A stretch of DNA of 64,000 nucleotides, from the NCBI GenBank assembly GCA_943787785.1, contig CALSNT010000014.1, positions 47,920 to 111,919 of the forward strand. The letters run 5' to 3'. Shown here in pieces: positions 53,032 through 62,875 of this stretch. How positions within the stretch are numbered: the stretch's first letter is position 1; each line of letters opens with the position of its first letter. Origin of the DNA: an uncultured Paracoccaceae bacterium. Its GTDB lineage: Bacteria > Pseudomonadota > Alphaproteobacteria > Rhodobacterales > Rhodobacteraceae. A program made the translations under genes and the position numbers. A model generated the notes under the pieces. The model was not told the origin of the DNA. It saw only the letters and a program-made list of their open reading frames with translations, and did no database searches.

Positions 53032-54153
53032 TCAAACCAGCACAAGATGCTCGGCCGTGTTCTGGGCGCGGCGCGACCCTCTTGAACGTTGATCATGGAG
53101 CATAATTGTTTCAATATCGGGTGCTGCCATTGCATGCATTAATGCACTGTAATTCATTTGAAAGCTCATTTCAGAACCGACTTTGGGCCGTGACTGTTTG
53201 GTTTCAATGACAAGATGATCACTCGTTGCCCCGATCATTGTGCTGCCAGCAGGCATTGAAAGTCCCATGACGTCAGTGTCTTGACGCCCTATTGCGAGAA
53301 TAAGACGCTTGATGTTATCGCTGTTTGAAACAACGCGGAGTTTTGCCAATTCTGAATCAACTAACTTGATGGGGGAATGTATTGGATTTGCATCCGTCTC
53401 GATTACTTCGGCGATAAGCGCAAAGGCATTCGTATGCATTTCAGCGATTTGCTTGCCGGACACCGGATCAACCCCCAGAAGTATGGCTTCCCCCAACCTG
53501 AGATCGTTGATGCGACCGGCCGATTGCTCTGACAACGCCCAGGGCAGGTTTGCAGAATTGCCGCCCGACAAAGTTTCAATGTAGGGTCCGAACCGCGCCT
53601 CGACCTCATTCGCCAGGTTGCCCAGCGTCGCCATTTGGGCGGCATCGGGGGCGACGTGGCCCAGGCAGGCAAAATTTGCGCCTATGCCTTTCAAATTAAC
53701 GCCTGGCATATGGACGACTTGCTGTGCCATTGCGGCCAGGTTCTCTGGCAAGATGCCTTCGCGTCGATCACCCATCTCAACCATCAGGATGATGCCATGA
53801 ACCGTGTCGTTTCGAATCGCGGCAGCAGCCAAAGCTTCAATAATCACGAGTTCAGTGTTGTAGCTTGCCTCACAGTATTGGACGACTTGATCGACCTGAC
53901 TTAACATCGGTGTCCGGATCAAAGTGACCGGGCATGTTACGCCCGCTCTGCGTAATTTTTGGATGTTGCTGATCCGTGCGTCGCCAAGGCCCACAGCGCC
54001 TCCTTCCAGCATGGCTTGGGCGATGGCCGGATGTCCGCAAACAGCCTTGGTTACACCCGTAACGCCAATACCACGCGCATTCAGACGCCGCGCAACAATC
54101 TGCGTGTTTTCGCTAATCTTGCCAAGATCCACCTCTATGCGGGGGCAGCTCAT
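53032..54153 (-). CDS. Fold-III PLP-dependent racemase (Orr/YhfX-like)
   Basis: 373 residues. The PLP lysine is in GVTGVTKAVCGHPAIAQAM, after the N-terminal IEVDLGKISENTQIVARRL. Alanine-racemase N-terminal fold without an obvious second domain, as in ornithine racemase. The ATG overlaps the stop of the DUF1611 gene by 4 nt, so the two are translationally coupled. Together they probably invert or process an N-modified amino acid. Substrate not determined. Confidence 0.85.
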   Translation of the reverse strand: MSCPRIEVDLGKISENTQIVARRLNARGIGVTGVTKAVCGHPAIAQAMLEGGAVGLGDARISNIQKLRRAGVTCPVTLIRTPMLSQVDQVVQYCEASYNTELVIIEALAAAAIRNDTVHGIILMVEMGDRREGILPENLAAMAQQVVHMPGVNLKGIGANFACLGHVAPDAAQMATLGNLANEVEARFGPYIETLSGGNSANLPWALSEQSAGRINDLRLGEAILLGVDPVSGKQIAEMHTNAFALIAEVIETDANPIHSPIKLVDSELAKLRVVSNSDNIKRLILAIGRQDTDVMGLSMPAGSTMIGATSDHLVIETKQSRPKVGSEMSFQMNYSALMHAMAAPDIETIMLHDQRSRGSRRAQNTAEHLVLV

Positions 54154-55349
54154 ATTGCTGTCAAAAGCGGCTTTTGCTGTAGACCGGGATAGGCATTAAC
54201 CACCATAGTGAGCAAATTTATTGCCGGGCGGCTAAGCGCATCCGTCACGGGCAACCCCAGTTCGATTGATTGTATGGCAATGGTATCGGTGATTTCGGCC
54301 TCGGTCATGCTTTCGTGATTGAGTGTAACGCCGATGACCTTTGTGTCGGCAAATGCCTCGATAAGCGCAATCTCGTCTGCCGCTGTGGGCATCGGCATAT
54401 TGGGAAAATCACAACGATGGGCGCGTTTGGGTGCATGCTGAAGTATGACTGCATCCGGTTGGCTGCCGCGCAGGATAAAAGCAGATGTGCAAAAAGCCGG
54501 GTGGCTTAGTGCGCCCTGACCTTCGATCACTATGACGTCGGGTTGCTCAGCTTCTGAAGCGGCAAATACCGCGCCTTCAAGCTCTCCGCAGCAGAACTGG
54601 GGCGGCACGGCGTCCAATGCAACACCGTATTTCGCCCCTTGCATCAGGCCAGTCTGACCCGTTCCGATAAGAACCGTCTTGATGCCCTTTGCGTTCAGGG
54701 CACGCGCCAAAACTGTCGCTGTAGTTCGCTTTCCAATTGCGCAATCGGTCCCCAAAACCGCGATACGAAGCGCCTCGATCCCTGCGACACTGCCATCGAA
54801 TAGCCGCATGTCCTTGCTTGGTTTCGGCCTACGGATGTCGCGGATAGTTACATTCCGCTTGGATGCGGCATTGGCAATTTCAACGTCGTCGCTCAGATAT
54901 TCATGCAACCCGCTAACGATGTTCATACCAAACCCGATCGCTTCCAAAACAACGCCGCGATCCGAAGGTGAAAGTCGCCCGGTTGAAGGTGCCATTCCGT
55001 AGATCAGCGTATCGGGAATTGTGGCCTCACTGGCGACAGCCGCTTTCAGATGACCAAAGATCGGTATCTGGTTCTTTGCGTTGTCGAGAACCATGCCGCT
55101 GTCGTGTCCGTCAAGGGTAGAGTCGATTATGGAAAGGATATGATAAGCCTCTGAATGACGCACAAGGCCGTTTGCGGTCTTGCCGTCGATTTTGGCGAAG
55201 TTGCCCTCGCAATAGACTATTGCCGACGGCGGTGATGCGGCATGAAATTTTGCAACAGCATCAGTGGGATCTGCGCGCGCAATCACAGGCGCCTGCGCGG
55301 GGCTAAGGGGGCGACAGGTGGTGTCGACCGCGTTCGTTTCGATTTCCAT
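54150..55349 (-). CDS. DUF1611 (DgcN-like) protein
   Basis: 399 residues. Residues about 190-215 carry LGTDCAIGKRTTATVLARAL, a P-loop-like signature of DUF1611, with YGMAPSTGRLSPSDR and VIEGQGALSHPAF. Members related to DgcN act as D-glutamate (or other amino acid) N-acyltransferases, paired with an enolase-superfamily N-acyl amino acid racemase. Here the partner is a fold-III PLP racemase instead. Start ATG 55349 has GGAAGAG upstream. Confidence 0.85.
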   Translation of the reverse strand: MEIETNAVDTTCRPLSPAQAPVIARADPTDAVAKFHAASPPSAIVYCEGNFAKIDGKTANGLVRHSEAYHILSIIDSTLDGHDSGMVLDNAKNQIPIFGHLKAAVASEATIPDTLIYGMAPSTGRLSPSDRGVVLEAIGFGMNIVSGLHEYLSDDVEIANAASKRNVTIRDIRRPKPSKDMRLFDGSVAGIEALRIAVLGTDCAIGKRTTATVLARALNAKGIKTVLIGTGQTGLMQGAKYGVALDAVPPQFCCGELEGAVFAASEAEQPDVIVIEGQGALSHPAFCTSAFILRGSQPDAVILQHAPKRAHRCDFPNMPMPTAADEIALIEAFADTKVIGVTLNHESMTEAEITDTIAIQSIELGLPVTDALSRPAINLLTMVVNAYPGLQQKPLLTAI

Positions 55350-55584
55350 AGCAATTTCTCTTCCTATTAGTTACCGGCAGCACAAATTTCTTCACACGAC
55401 GCCGTAGCTCGTCGCGCTTGAGTCCTTCGGTATTGATCGTGGTGAGCTTTATGCTTGCGCAGACAATGCGGTCAGCAACAAAACACATAGTGATCCTGCA
55501 AGCAGCCACATGGCCGCTGGCTCATCGACCAATGCACGCGCGCCACATGACGCTTGGGTTGCAGAACGCGGTACTCCCGGTCTG

Positions 55585-55935
55585 TTATCCATCAGTTTCC
55601 AGCCCTTCGGCACATGCAGCCGCCAGGTTGCGGTTTGGCGTGTCGGAGCCAGGGGGCGTCGCCCACCCCGTCGCCATCAAGGCTTTGGTGCGATTAAAAG
55701 TAGATACGTCTTTGAGGGTTAACAGTTTCGCAGCACGCTCAGGATCTGCTGCGGAAGCATTCAGACAGACGGGCACCATCGCGAGGGTCACTTCTGCTTC
55801 AGCATGCGTCTGGGCCATTTCCTCGGCTGTCCCAGCGGTCGTCCAGCCGCCCCAGGTAAATCCAAGTATACTCACAACAATCGCACCGCCCACAGCACTG
55901 TAGACACTGGGCATCGTCCATTCCGGAAAAGTCAT
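55585..55935 (-). CDS. Small single-pass membrane hypothetical protein
   Basis: 116 residues. N-terminal helix SVYSAVGGAIVVSILGFTWGGW, then a helical periplasmic part containing VPVCLNASAADPERAAKL and MATGWATPPGSDTPNRNLA. This pattern (WGGW, later Cys, MxxxGWAT.PG...PNR) is shared by many alphaproteobacterial proteins of unknown function. Single gene. Confidence 0.7.
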   Translation of the reverse strand: MTFPEWTMPSVYSAVGGAIVVSILGFTWGGWTTAGTAEEMAQTHAEAEVTLAMVPVCLNASAADPERAAKLLTLKDVSTFNRTKALMATGWATPPGSDTPNRNLAAACAEGLETDG

Positions 55936-57072
55936 TTTTGATCCTTTGACGGAGAAAGCGCCGCCTCACTGTTTCTATGTTAGCTCTCGCTGGTCTGATC
56001 TGTTGGCCGAGTTCCTTCTTCGTTTTCGGCAACGCACAAGCTGCTGCTTCGCAGAAATTCATATTTCGCCAAGGACGTTTAGCCACTTGGTAGTGATCCA
56101 TCGGTGCATCAGATCATCGCAAACGGATGAACAAGAGTCACAAGCGGTGGAGCCGCGGCGAGAAAGCCAGCAACTTTCCCACACATCAAGCCCTTGGTCG
56201 GGGACATGATGGATGAATTTTCGTGATGTACTATTGTGGATTGCTCTGGCAGGCGACGTACCTAGGCCGCAGATAACCACAACTTTCGTTACTGAGATAT
56301 AATCTCTGGACGCCGGAATTACAATGCCGGTGACGCCTGCTATGTTTATTGTGACCGTCAAACGCTCGAATATAGGGGTCAGGCTCGCATTTCCGCGTCA
56401 CGTGGACGGAATCAGCTCGCTCGTACCCGGTTTTCGTTTCTTGGGATGCATCTGCTGCATACTCGCAGGTCCAGCCTTCTGGCAGGCGCGGCAAAGTCGC
56501 GGCGATTGAAGCAGATGTCATTGCTAAGGTACGCGTTGAGCACAATGCAGTTTGAGACGCGCCCATAGGCCAGGGAAACTAGGGCGACCATATCGATACC
56601 GCCCACCCCCCGATTTGGCCGCCACCTTGACGTTGTGCATATTCGTAAACCTCGACAAACTTGCACAACTGCCATTCGTGCATGACGCAGCATCAGTCAA
56701 ATTGGGCTCTCAACTGCCGTTAGCCGCGACAATCACGAACGGCAGGTTCAGGATTTGCGGACCTTTGCTGCACGCTACACCAAGGACTGCTGAGCGGACT
56801 TGTTTGCCGTTCAGTTGGAGCGACCCAATGTCTGCTTAAGGCAGTTCGGAGGAAAGGCAAAGGGGCGCTTTTGCACAACAACGATCCCGAGCGCGGCAAA
56901 AGCATCCAGTGAGATCGGTAGCTACTTCCATTCCGCGTGGTCGCGTCATGATCAATCGCAGGTGTATATATCTGGGAAAGTTGGAGGCGTGATCGGGTGA
57001 AAACTAGGTGGCCGAACTGTGCACGTCCGGCCACCCATACTCCTACGTGAGGAGTGTCGGTCAGGCGTCCGT
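55936..57072. other. 1.1-kb region with no supported gene
   Basis: Stop codons are frequent in all frames and the open frames (the longest about 118 codons on the minus strand, 56720-57076) lack ribosome sites and known motifs. Composition is more balanced than the core genes. It looks like decayed accessory DNA between the DUF1611 region and the AlpA gene. Confidence 0.45.
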
Positions 57073-57246
57073 TCATTGGTCCAACCGTTGTTGTAGCCAG
57101 TCCAAAATCTCGTCCTCAACCCATCCCACTCTGTTGAGGCCCAGCTGTACCCGCTTGTTGAACAGGCCGGCCTGTTCCAGACGTGCAACGTGTTGCGGCG
57201 AGTAAAGAACCAGCTCCTTGAGTTGGCGTTTCGAAAGTATCCTCAT
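57073..57246 (-). CDS. AlpA-type transcriptional regulator
   Basis: 57 residues from ATG 57246 with GGAGAG upstream. RILSKRQLKELVLYSPQHVARLE and WVEDEILDWLQQRL are the MerR-like winged HTH of AlpA/excisionase proteins. AlpA controls prophage or island integrases. No integrase is next to it, so the element is incomplete here. Confidence 0.82.
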   Translation of the reverse strand: MRILSKRQLKELVLYSPQHVARLEQAGLFNKRVQLGLNRVGWVEDEILDWLQQRLDQ

Positions 57247-57415
57247 CACGATCTCTCCATCTCTGAAGAGCATCGCGATGCCGAAGGTTACGACAATACC
57301 CAGGCAGATGGAGGCTAGCAGATAGGAACAGCTCTTAGCAATTTTGAAATTAGTCGCCTCGGCACAGGAATACGGTGCGCCCCGCAGCGAAGGTGGTGAT
57401 CAGGAATATCAGGCG

Positions 57416-58454
57416 TCACTTCGTGCTGCCACGCACCACCAGCTGGAATCCGATGTCTTCCCGAATCGCGAGATCATGCGAACCTCGCAGGCGCTCCACG
57501 AGGATTTCAGCAGATCGCTCGCCAATTCTTCTTCCCGGTATTTTGATCGTCGTCAGCCCGGGATGAACAAGGCCTGCAATATTGGCATCGCCGATACCAG
57601 CGACACTGATCTTCTCCCGGAATCTGCCAGCCGCGGCCTTGCAATTCTTTGATCGCCCCGACGCCCAGGACCTCGCTCGAACAGATTATTGCGTCAAATT
57701 CTGGGTTGGCCGCAACGAAGTCTGCTGCGGTGGCGCCGCACTCATCAATCGCCAGGGGGTCACTAACATTTCGTCTCAATGGCGCCGCACGGTTTGCGTC
57801 CCTGAAGGCCGCATAAATGCCGGCGCTGCGCTTTGCGGCGCGGAATTCGTGTGCTTCGTGTTCAAGCGTTGTTGCAACGAAGCCGATGTTTTCGTAGCCG
57901 CATTCCAGCATGTAACGCGCAATTTCATATCCCGCTTCATAGTTGTCAAAGCCAACACAGTTGTCACTGCACTGATCGGATAAATCCCACATTTCGACAA
58001 TGGGGACGCCCGCATTTTCAAGGAGCGCCCGCGTCGTATCGGTATGCGAAATTCCGGTCAGGATAATGCCGTCGGGTCTTCGTCCGAGAAAGGCGCGTGT
58101 CAGCTTTTCTTCCTTGTCCAGGTCGTATGACGTGCAGCCGAGCAGCAGCTGATATCCCGCGGCCTCCAGTATGTCCGAGATGCCTTGAATGGTGTCGCTG
58201 AAGATCGAATTTTCAACCGTCGGCACCATGGCGACTATGACACCGCTGCGCTCGCGCCTGAGCGTATTGGCAGCGAGGTTCGGGACGTAGCCCAGCGCGT
58301 CTAGCGATGCCTCCACTTTTTGCCTGGTCGCCTCTGCAACTTTGTTCGGTTGATTGAGGACGCGCGAAACCGTCATCGCAGAAACACCGGCATGTTCCGC
58401 GACGCTTGTCAGGCTTGCCCCAGCGTTGGAAAGCTCGTCTTTGTAGGCCGCCAC
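57416..58454 (-). pseudogene. LacI family regulator with C-terminal frameshift
   Basis: From GTG 58454 (GGAG upstream) the protein has the LacI HTH (LTSVAEHAGVSAMTVSRVLNQ) and the periplasmic-type effector domain (VIVAMVPTVENSIFSDTIQG). At about 57608-57616 the frame shifts by +1: the corrected frame reads ISVAGIGDANIAGLVHPGLT and ends with TGA 57416-57418, a normal LacI tail of 345 residues. As sequenced it ends early with an unrelated tail at 57507. Divergent from the sugar importer it probably represses. Confidence 0.8.
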
Positions 58455-58507
58455 ATCTGCTCCGTTCGGTCGCCTTGAAAAAATCTGCTCGACATTGGAT
58501 CGAGTGA

Positions 58508-58521
58508 TGTTAAGGTTAACA
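58508..58521. promoter_or_regulatory. Candidate operator between LacI regulator and sugar operon
   Basis: TGTTAA-GG-TTAACA is an inverted repeat of 6+6 bp in the divergent intergenic region. LacI-type regulators bind such palindromes. Position 54 bp upstream of the regulator start suggests autoregulation and control of the importer. Confidence 0.45.
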
Positions 58522-58628
58522 CACTTGATGTTATCTTCATAGACCCCTTTGGTTTTGGTCAAGATAAAAACCGAACAACCAGAAATGGCAATCGGACAAT
58601 AATTGAAATGCAACATGGAGGAATAAAA

Positions 58629-59741
58629 ATGGTAAGCTTAACATCGCTGAAATTGGCGCCGCTGTGCGTCCTGCTTTGCGGCACGGTTCTGGCCCCTGCC
58701 GTATCGGCAGCTGAATTTGAAGCGAGCAGGCAAGGCGGAACCCCAGGCGCGCTTTTGCCCGAAGAACTCGCGCTTTGGTCCTATAACACCGAAACGAGCG
58801 CGTTCGAGGTGGTATCAGGGGATGCCTCTGCGCCCTATGCGCTCAACCTGCGCGCGCTGCCAGAAGGTTCAAGGGTAGGTTTCGCCGAAGGCTGGGCTGC
58901 GATCCCGTTTTCCTACGCGATCAATCAGCGGCTTTACGAACTGGCCGACGAACTTGGGTTCGAGGTTGTGTATTGCGACAACGACTTCAAGGCTGAGAAG
59001 GCGGTGTCCTGCGCTGAACTGATCGCGCTGCAGGGTGTAGATGTCGTGATCGAATCGAACTGGCATTCCGGCGCGGCGGCGCCTGTGATGAATATCTTTG
59101 ACGAGGCGGGTATACCCGTCATGTCCCTTGACGTTCTGCACCCTAATGCAATTTTTCTGGGTGCCGACAATTACGTCAGCGGGTTGATTGGCGGTCAAGC
59201 GGCGGCTGAACATGCCAAGGCTCTGGGACGCTGCGACGATGTTTCGGTTCTGCTTGGGATCGCCCCCGCCGACGGTGACGCCGCGAATCAACGTTTGTCG
59301 GGCTTTGCCGATGGGGTTCAGACGGTTTGCGGTGCGCTTCCTGAGGATCGGATTCATGAAGATCTGATTGACGCCGGCACCACGGATCAGGCCCTAACCA
59401 AGACTACAGACTGGCTGACGGGCCATCCCGGCGCCGGATTTGTTCTGGCGACTGCCATTGACGATCCGCGTGCCTTTGGCATGTCGAACGCGCTGGCACA
59501 AGCCGGGCGCGAGGGCGTCGCCATCGGTCTCGGCTGTGACGATGTTGGCGTGGCCGCGACACGCACACCGGTCGAGGACAACAATTTCCTTGGCTGTGTT
59601 GCCTACTATCCCGAAAAGTATCCCGACTGGGCTTTGTCAGTCGCGGCGGACATTCTGGAAGGCAAGGCCGTGCCGCAGGAAGTTCACCTGGAGCATGTCT
59701 TTCTTGATGCAGGAAGTATCAATGATGTCTACCCGGAATAA
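58629..59741 (+). CDS. Sugar-binding protein of an ABC importer
   Basis: 370 residues from ATG 58629 (GGAGGA upstream). Signal peptide SLKLAPLCVLLCGTVLAPAVSA, then a Peripla_BP_4-type fold (VGFAEGWAAIPFSYAINQRLY, DNYVSGLIGGQAAAEHAKAL, later VGLGCDD). The cluster context with rhamnonate-type genes suggests an aldose or sugar-acid ligand. Its end overlaps the start of the ATPase gene. Confidence 0.9.
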   Translation: MVSLTSLKLAPLCVLLCGTVLAPAVSAAEFEASRQGGTPGALLPEELALWSYNTETSAFEVVSGDASAPYALNLRALPEGSRVGFAEGWAAIPFSYAINQRLYELADELGFEVVYCDNDFKAEKAVSCAELIALQGVDVVIESNWHSGAAAPVMNIFDEAGIPVMSLDVLHPNAIFLGADNYVSGLIGGQAAAEHAKALGRCDDVSVLLGIAPADGDAANQRLSGFADGVQTVCGALPEDRIHEDLIDAGTTDQALTKTTDWLTGHPGAGFVLATAIDDPRAFGMSNALAQAGREGVAIGLGCDDVGVAATRTPVEDNNFLGCVAYYPEKYPDWALSVAADILEGKAVPQEVHLEHVFLDAGSINDVYPE

Positions 59742-60545
59742 TTCCGAAACCAAGAGCACGGGCGCTGACAACAGCGCCCGTCCTCCGCTGATCGAGCTGT
59801 CGGGCATCACCAAGTCGTTTGGCAATGTCGATGCGCTCTCCGGCGTCGATCTGAAGATCGGCGAGGCTGAATCGGTCGGCATCATCGGCGACAACGGCGC
59901 AGGCAAGTCGACCCTGGTGAAACTCCTGTCCGGCGTCTATCCGGCAACCGGCGGCACAATGAAGTTCCGGGGGCGCGAGGTGCGGTTCAACAGCCCGCTT
60001 GATGCGCGCCAGAACGGGATCGAGATGATCTATCAGGACCTTGCCCTGTGCGAGGATCTCAACGTGGCCCAAAACATCTTTCTGGGTCGCGAGATCAAGA
60101 AAAACTATGGCCCGATCCTGTGTTGGACAATAAGGCCATGACCCGCGCTGCCGCTGAGGACATCGCTAACATGGGACTTGATTTCGACGTTGAACGTGAG
60201 GTCGGCATGTTATCTGGCGGCGAGCGCCAGATGGTTGCCGTGGCCCGTGCGTTGCAATTTGAACCGTCGACATTGCTGATGGACGAACCGACAGCGGCGC
60301 TCTCAGCCGAGAAAATCCGCAAACTCTGGGAGATGATCTCGGAGTTGAAATCGCGCGGCGTATCGATCCTGCTGGTCAGCCACCGCTTCACCGACATCCT
60401 CAGCATTTGCGACCGGATCGTGGTGGTGCGCGGCGGCAAGATCGCAGGCGAGATGAAGCCGAACGAACACCCGCCCGCGCAAACCATGGCGATAATGACC
60501 GAGATGATGACGGGCGACAGAATTCCCGAAGAGGCAGGCGCATGA
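59722..60545 (+). pseudogene. Sugar ABC importer ATPase with frameshift
   Basis: Starts at ATG 59722 or 59725 within the end of the binding-protein gene. N-terminal part has Walker A IIGDNGAGKSTLVKLLSG and the Q-loop MIYQDLALCED. Near 60118-60121 one base is missing (CTG-TGTTGG should read CTGGTGTTGG) and the first frame ends at 60141. The following frame, VLDNKAMTRAAAEDIANMG onward, has LSGGERQMVAVARAL, Walker B LLMDEPTAAL and the H-loop LVSHR, to TGA 60545. Restored length would be 274 residues, one ABC domain. Confidence 0.82.
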
Positions 60546-61519
60546 AACAGCTTAGAGCAATCATGAATTCCAAACTCTGGGGCCGCGGAGCCTCGGCGAT
60601 CAACCCTGGTCTGGTTGTGGCGACTGTCGTGGTTTTTATCGTGCTGTGTTTTGCATCGCCGTATTTCCTGACCGTATACAACCTGATCAATGTGGCAAAG
60701 GCGCTGGTGATCGTGGGCATTGCCGCTGCTGGTGAAACCGTGGTGATCATTGCGGGCGGGTTTGATCTTTCCATCGGCTCGACCATGGCCGCTGCCGGAA
60801 TGCTGGCCGCCTCTCTTCTGAACATCGGCTCGGGCGTCGGCCCGGCCTTTTCCGCCGCGATCCTTCTGGGCATTTTCATCGGCGCTGCCAATGGCACGCT
60901 GATTGCATATTTCCGGATCAATCCCCTGATCACGACGCTGGCGACGATGGCCATCATCCGGGGGCTGGCCTTTGTCATTTCGGATGGTCGCGAGATCATC
61001 ATCACCAACAAGACCTGGCTAAGCCTGGGCACCGGCAAATGGGCAGGTATCCCTTATATCGTGCTGATCCTGATCGTGATCTATCTGGTGTTCGCGCTGA
61101 TCTTGCCGCGCACGACGTTCGGCCGCTATGTCTATGCCATTGGCTCGAACCCACGCGCGGCACGCCTATCGGGCGTCTCCACAAAGAAGTGGCAGTTGGC
61201 GATCTACATTACCTGCGGGGCCACTGCAGCACTTGCCGGCCTGATGCTGGCCGCCCGTACTGGCACCGCCATGCCCGCCGCGGCCATGGGATTTGAACTG
61301 GACGTGATCACCGCGGTCATTCTAGGCGGCGCAAGCCTGAAAGGCGGGCGTGGGACAATCCTGGGAACGGCGATTGGATTGATCCTTTTGTTCATGATCA
61401 ACAACGGATTGACCTTGGCGCAGGTCCCCACCTTTTGGCAGCAGGTGGTCAAGGGCTTTATCCTGTTGGCAGCGGTTCTTTACGATGAAATCCGCAGCGG
61501 ACGAAGTGATGACAGTTAG
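60542..61519 (+). CDS. Sugar ABC importer permease
   Basis: 325 residues from ATG 60542, overlapping the ATPase stop by 4 nt (ATGA). About ten helices; GETVVIIAGGFDLSIGSTMAAAGMLA and the cytoplasmic loop YAIGSNPRAARLSGVSTKKW are typical of ribose/xylose-type (CUT2) permeases. Intact. Confidence 0.92.
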   Translation: MKQLRAIMNSKLWGRGASAINPGLVVATVVVFIVLCFASPYFLTVYNLINVAKALVIVGIAAAGETVVIIAGGFDLSIGSTMAAAGMLAASLLNIGSGVGPAFSAAILLGIFIGAANGTLIAYFRINPLITTLATMAIIRGLAFVISDGREIIITNKTWLSLGTGKWAGIPYIVLILIVIYLVFALILPRTTFGRYVYAIGSNPRAARLSGVSTKKWQLAIYITCGATAALAGLMLAARTGTAMPAAAMGFELDVITAVILGGASLKGGRGTILGTAIGLILLFMINNGLTLAQVPTFWQQVVKGFILLAAVLYDEIRSGRSDDS

Positions 61520-61562
61520 CCAACACCGGCAATGATATAGAGCGCACAACCAAGGTTCACAA

Positions 61563-62856
61563 ATGTATTTTCATCCACCGAAATCAGGCGATGTCACCCC
61601 TCGGCCCGGGCAACCGGTGATCCGGGAGGTGCGCGCCCTGGTCAGCAACCCCGATCAATATGGCGCCAGCGATGTCCACGACACGCCCGATACGCACTGG
61701 ATCGCGGGTTGCCCCGCAGGCGACGGAAGCTGGGATCACCAGACGACGCATCCGCCGATTGCCAATCCGATGTCGGGCTATCCCAAATACGCCGGATCGC
61801 GGCAAAGCTGGGGTGTTTCAGCGGTGCCGTCGGTCATCGTTGAGATCGAAGATGAAGACGGCCGTATCGGTATTGGCGTCAGCACAGGGGGCGCGGCAGC
61901 GGCCAATCTGATCGAACAGCATTTGTCGATTTTTGTCGAAGGTCAAACCGCCGCGAACCGGACACTGATCTGGGAACAGATGTGGCGCGCTTCGATCCAC
62001 TATGGTCGTAAGGGACTGGGCGTCCATGCGATCAGCGCGATTGACCTGGCACTTTGGGATTTGTACGGGCGAACGGTTGGCGCTCCGGTGTTTGATCTGA
62101 TGGGCGGGCGCACAAAGGATCGTGTCCCGGTCTATGCCACAACAGCGCGCCCAGATCATGCCAAGGCGCTCGGCTTTCACGGCGCAAAAGTTCCCCTGCC
62201 ATATGGCCCGGGCCATGGCATCAAAGGCATGGGTGACAACATCGCCTTTCTTGCCAATTGGCGCGAGAAGGTGGGGCCGGACTTTCCGTTGATGTTGGAT
62301 TGCTACATGTCCATGACGACAGATTACGCCGCCGAACTGTCGCGACGTCTGGCACCTTACAATTTCCAGTGGATCGAAGAGCCATTGATGCCCGACGACT
62401 ATGAAGGTCACAGGCGATTGGCTGCCAAGATGAACACCCGTGCGGGCGGCACTGTTCTGGCAACAGGCGAGCATGAATACACACGATTTCGGATATGAGC
62501 AACTGATGGATGCCGGCGTTGGACTTATCCAACCGGATGTCATGTGGATGGGTGGCCCGACCGAATTTATCCGCGTTGCCGCTCAGGCCAACGCCCGTTC
62601 TGTGGATGTGATCCCCCACGGTTGCGGCGTCTACGGGTACTACATGGCCATGGCGCTGGATCATGTCGCGTTGGCCGAGTTCATGATGATGAGCGAAATG
62701 GCCGACAAGATCGAACCCAACTTTGGCACGATGTTCAAAAGTGAACCTTTACCCGAGAACGGGTATATTTCGCTGCCGGACACACCGGGCTTCGGATTGG
62801 AGCTCAATCACGATGCGCTTAACCTGATCCGGCCATTCGACCGTTCCAAAAAATAA
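61563..62856 (+). pseudogene. L-rhamnonate-dehydratase-like enolase-superfamily enzyme with frameshift
   Basis: The first frame (ATG 61563) reads a typical rhamnonate dehydratase: HYGRKGLGVHAISAIDLALWDL, GFHGAKVPLPYGPGHG, LMLDCYMSM and KWIEEPLMPDDY-like WIEEPLMPDDYEGH, then ATGEHEYTR. At 62487-62489 TTT should be TT: the frame then continues FGYEQLMDAGVGLIQPDV, VIPHGCGVYGYY to TAA 62856. One base too many, restored length 430 residues. Keeps the catalytic Asp, Glu and His positions. Produces a 2-keto-3-deoxy acid. Confidence 0.84.
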
Positions 62857-62875
62857 TAATTGTGAGGAGAAGCAG

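Noticed and set aside
55303..55509. 68-codon frame upstream of the DUF1611 gene
   Set aside because: Overlaps the DUF1611 start in another frame and has no ribosome site or motif.
56059..56566. Minus-strand frames in the 56-kb gap
   Set aside because: Overlapping 100-codon frames with no consistent start, no known motif and no support from spacing.
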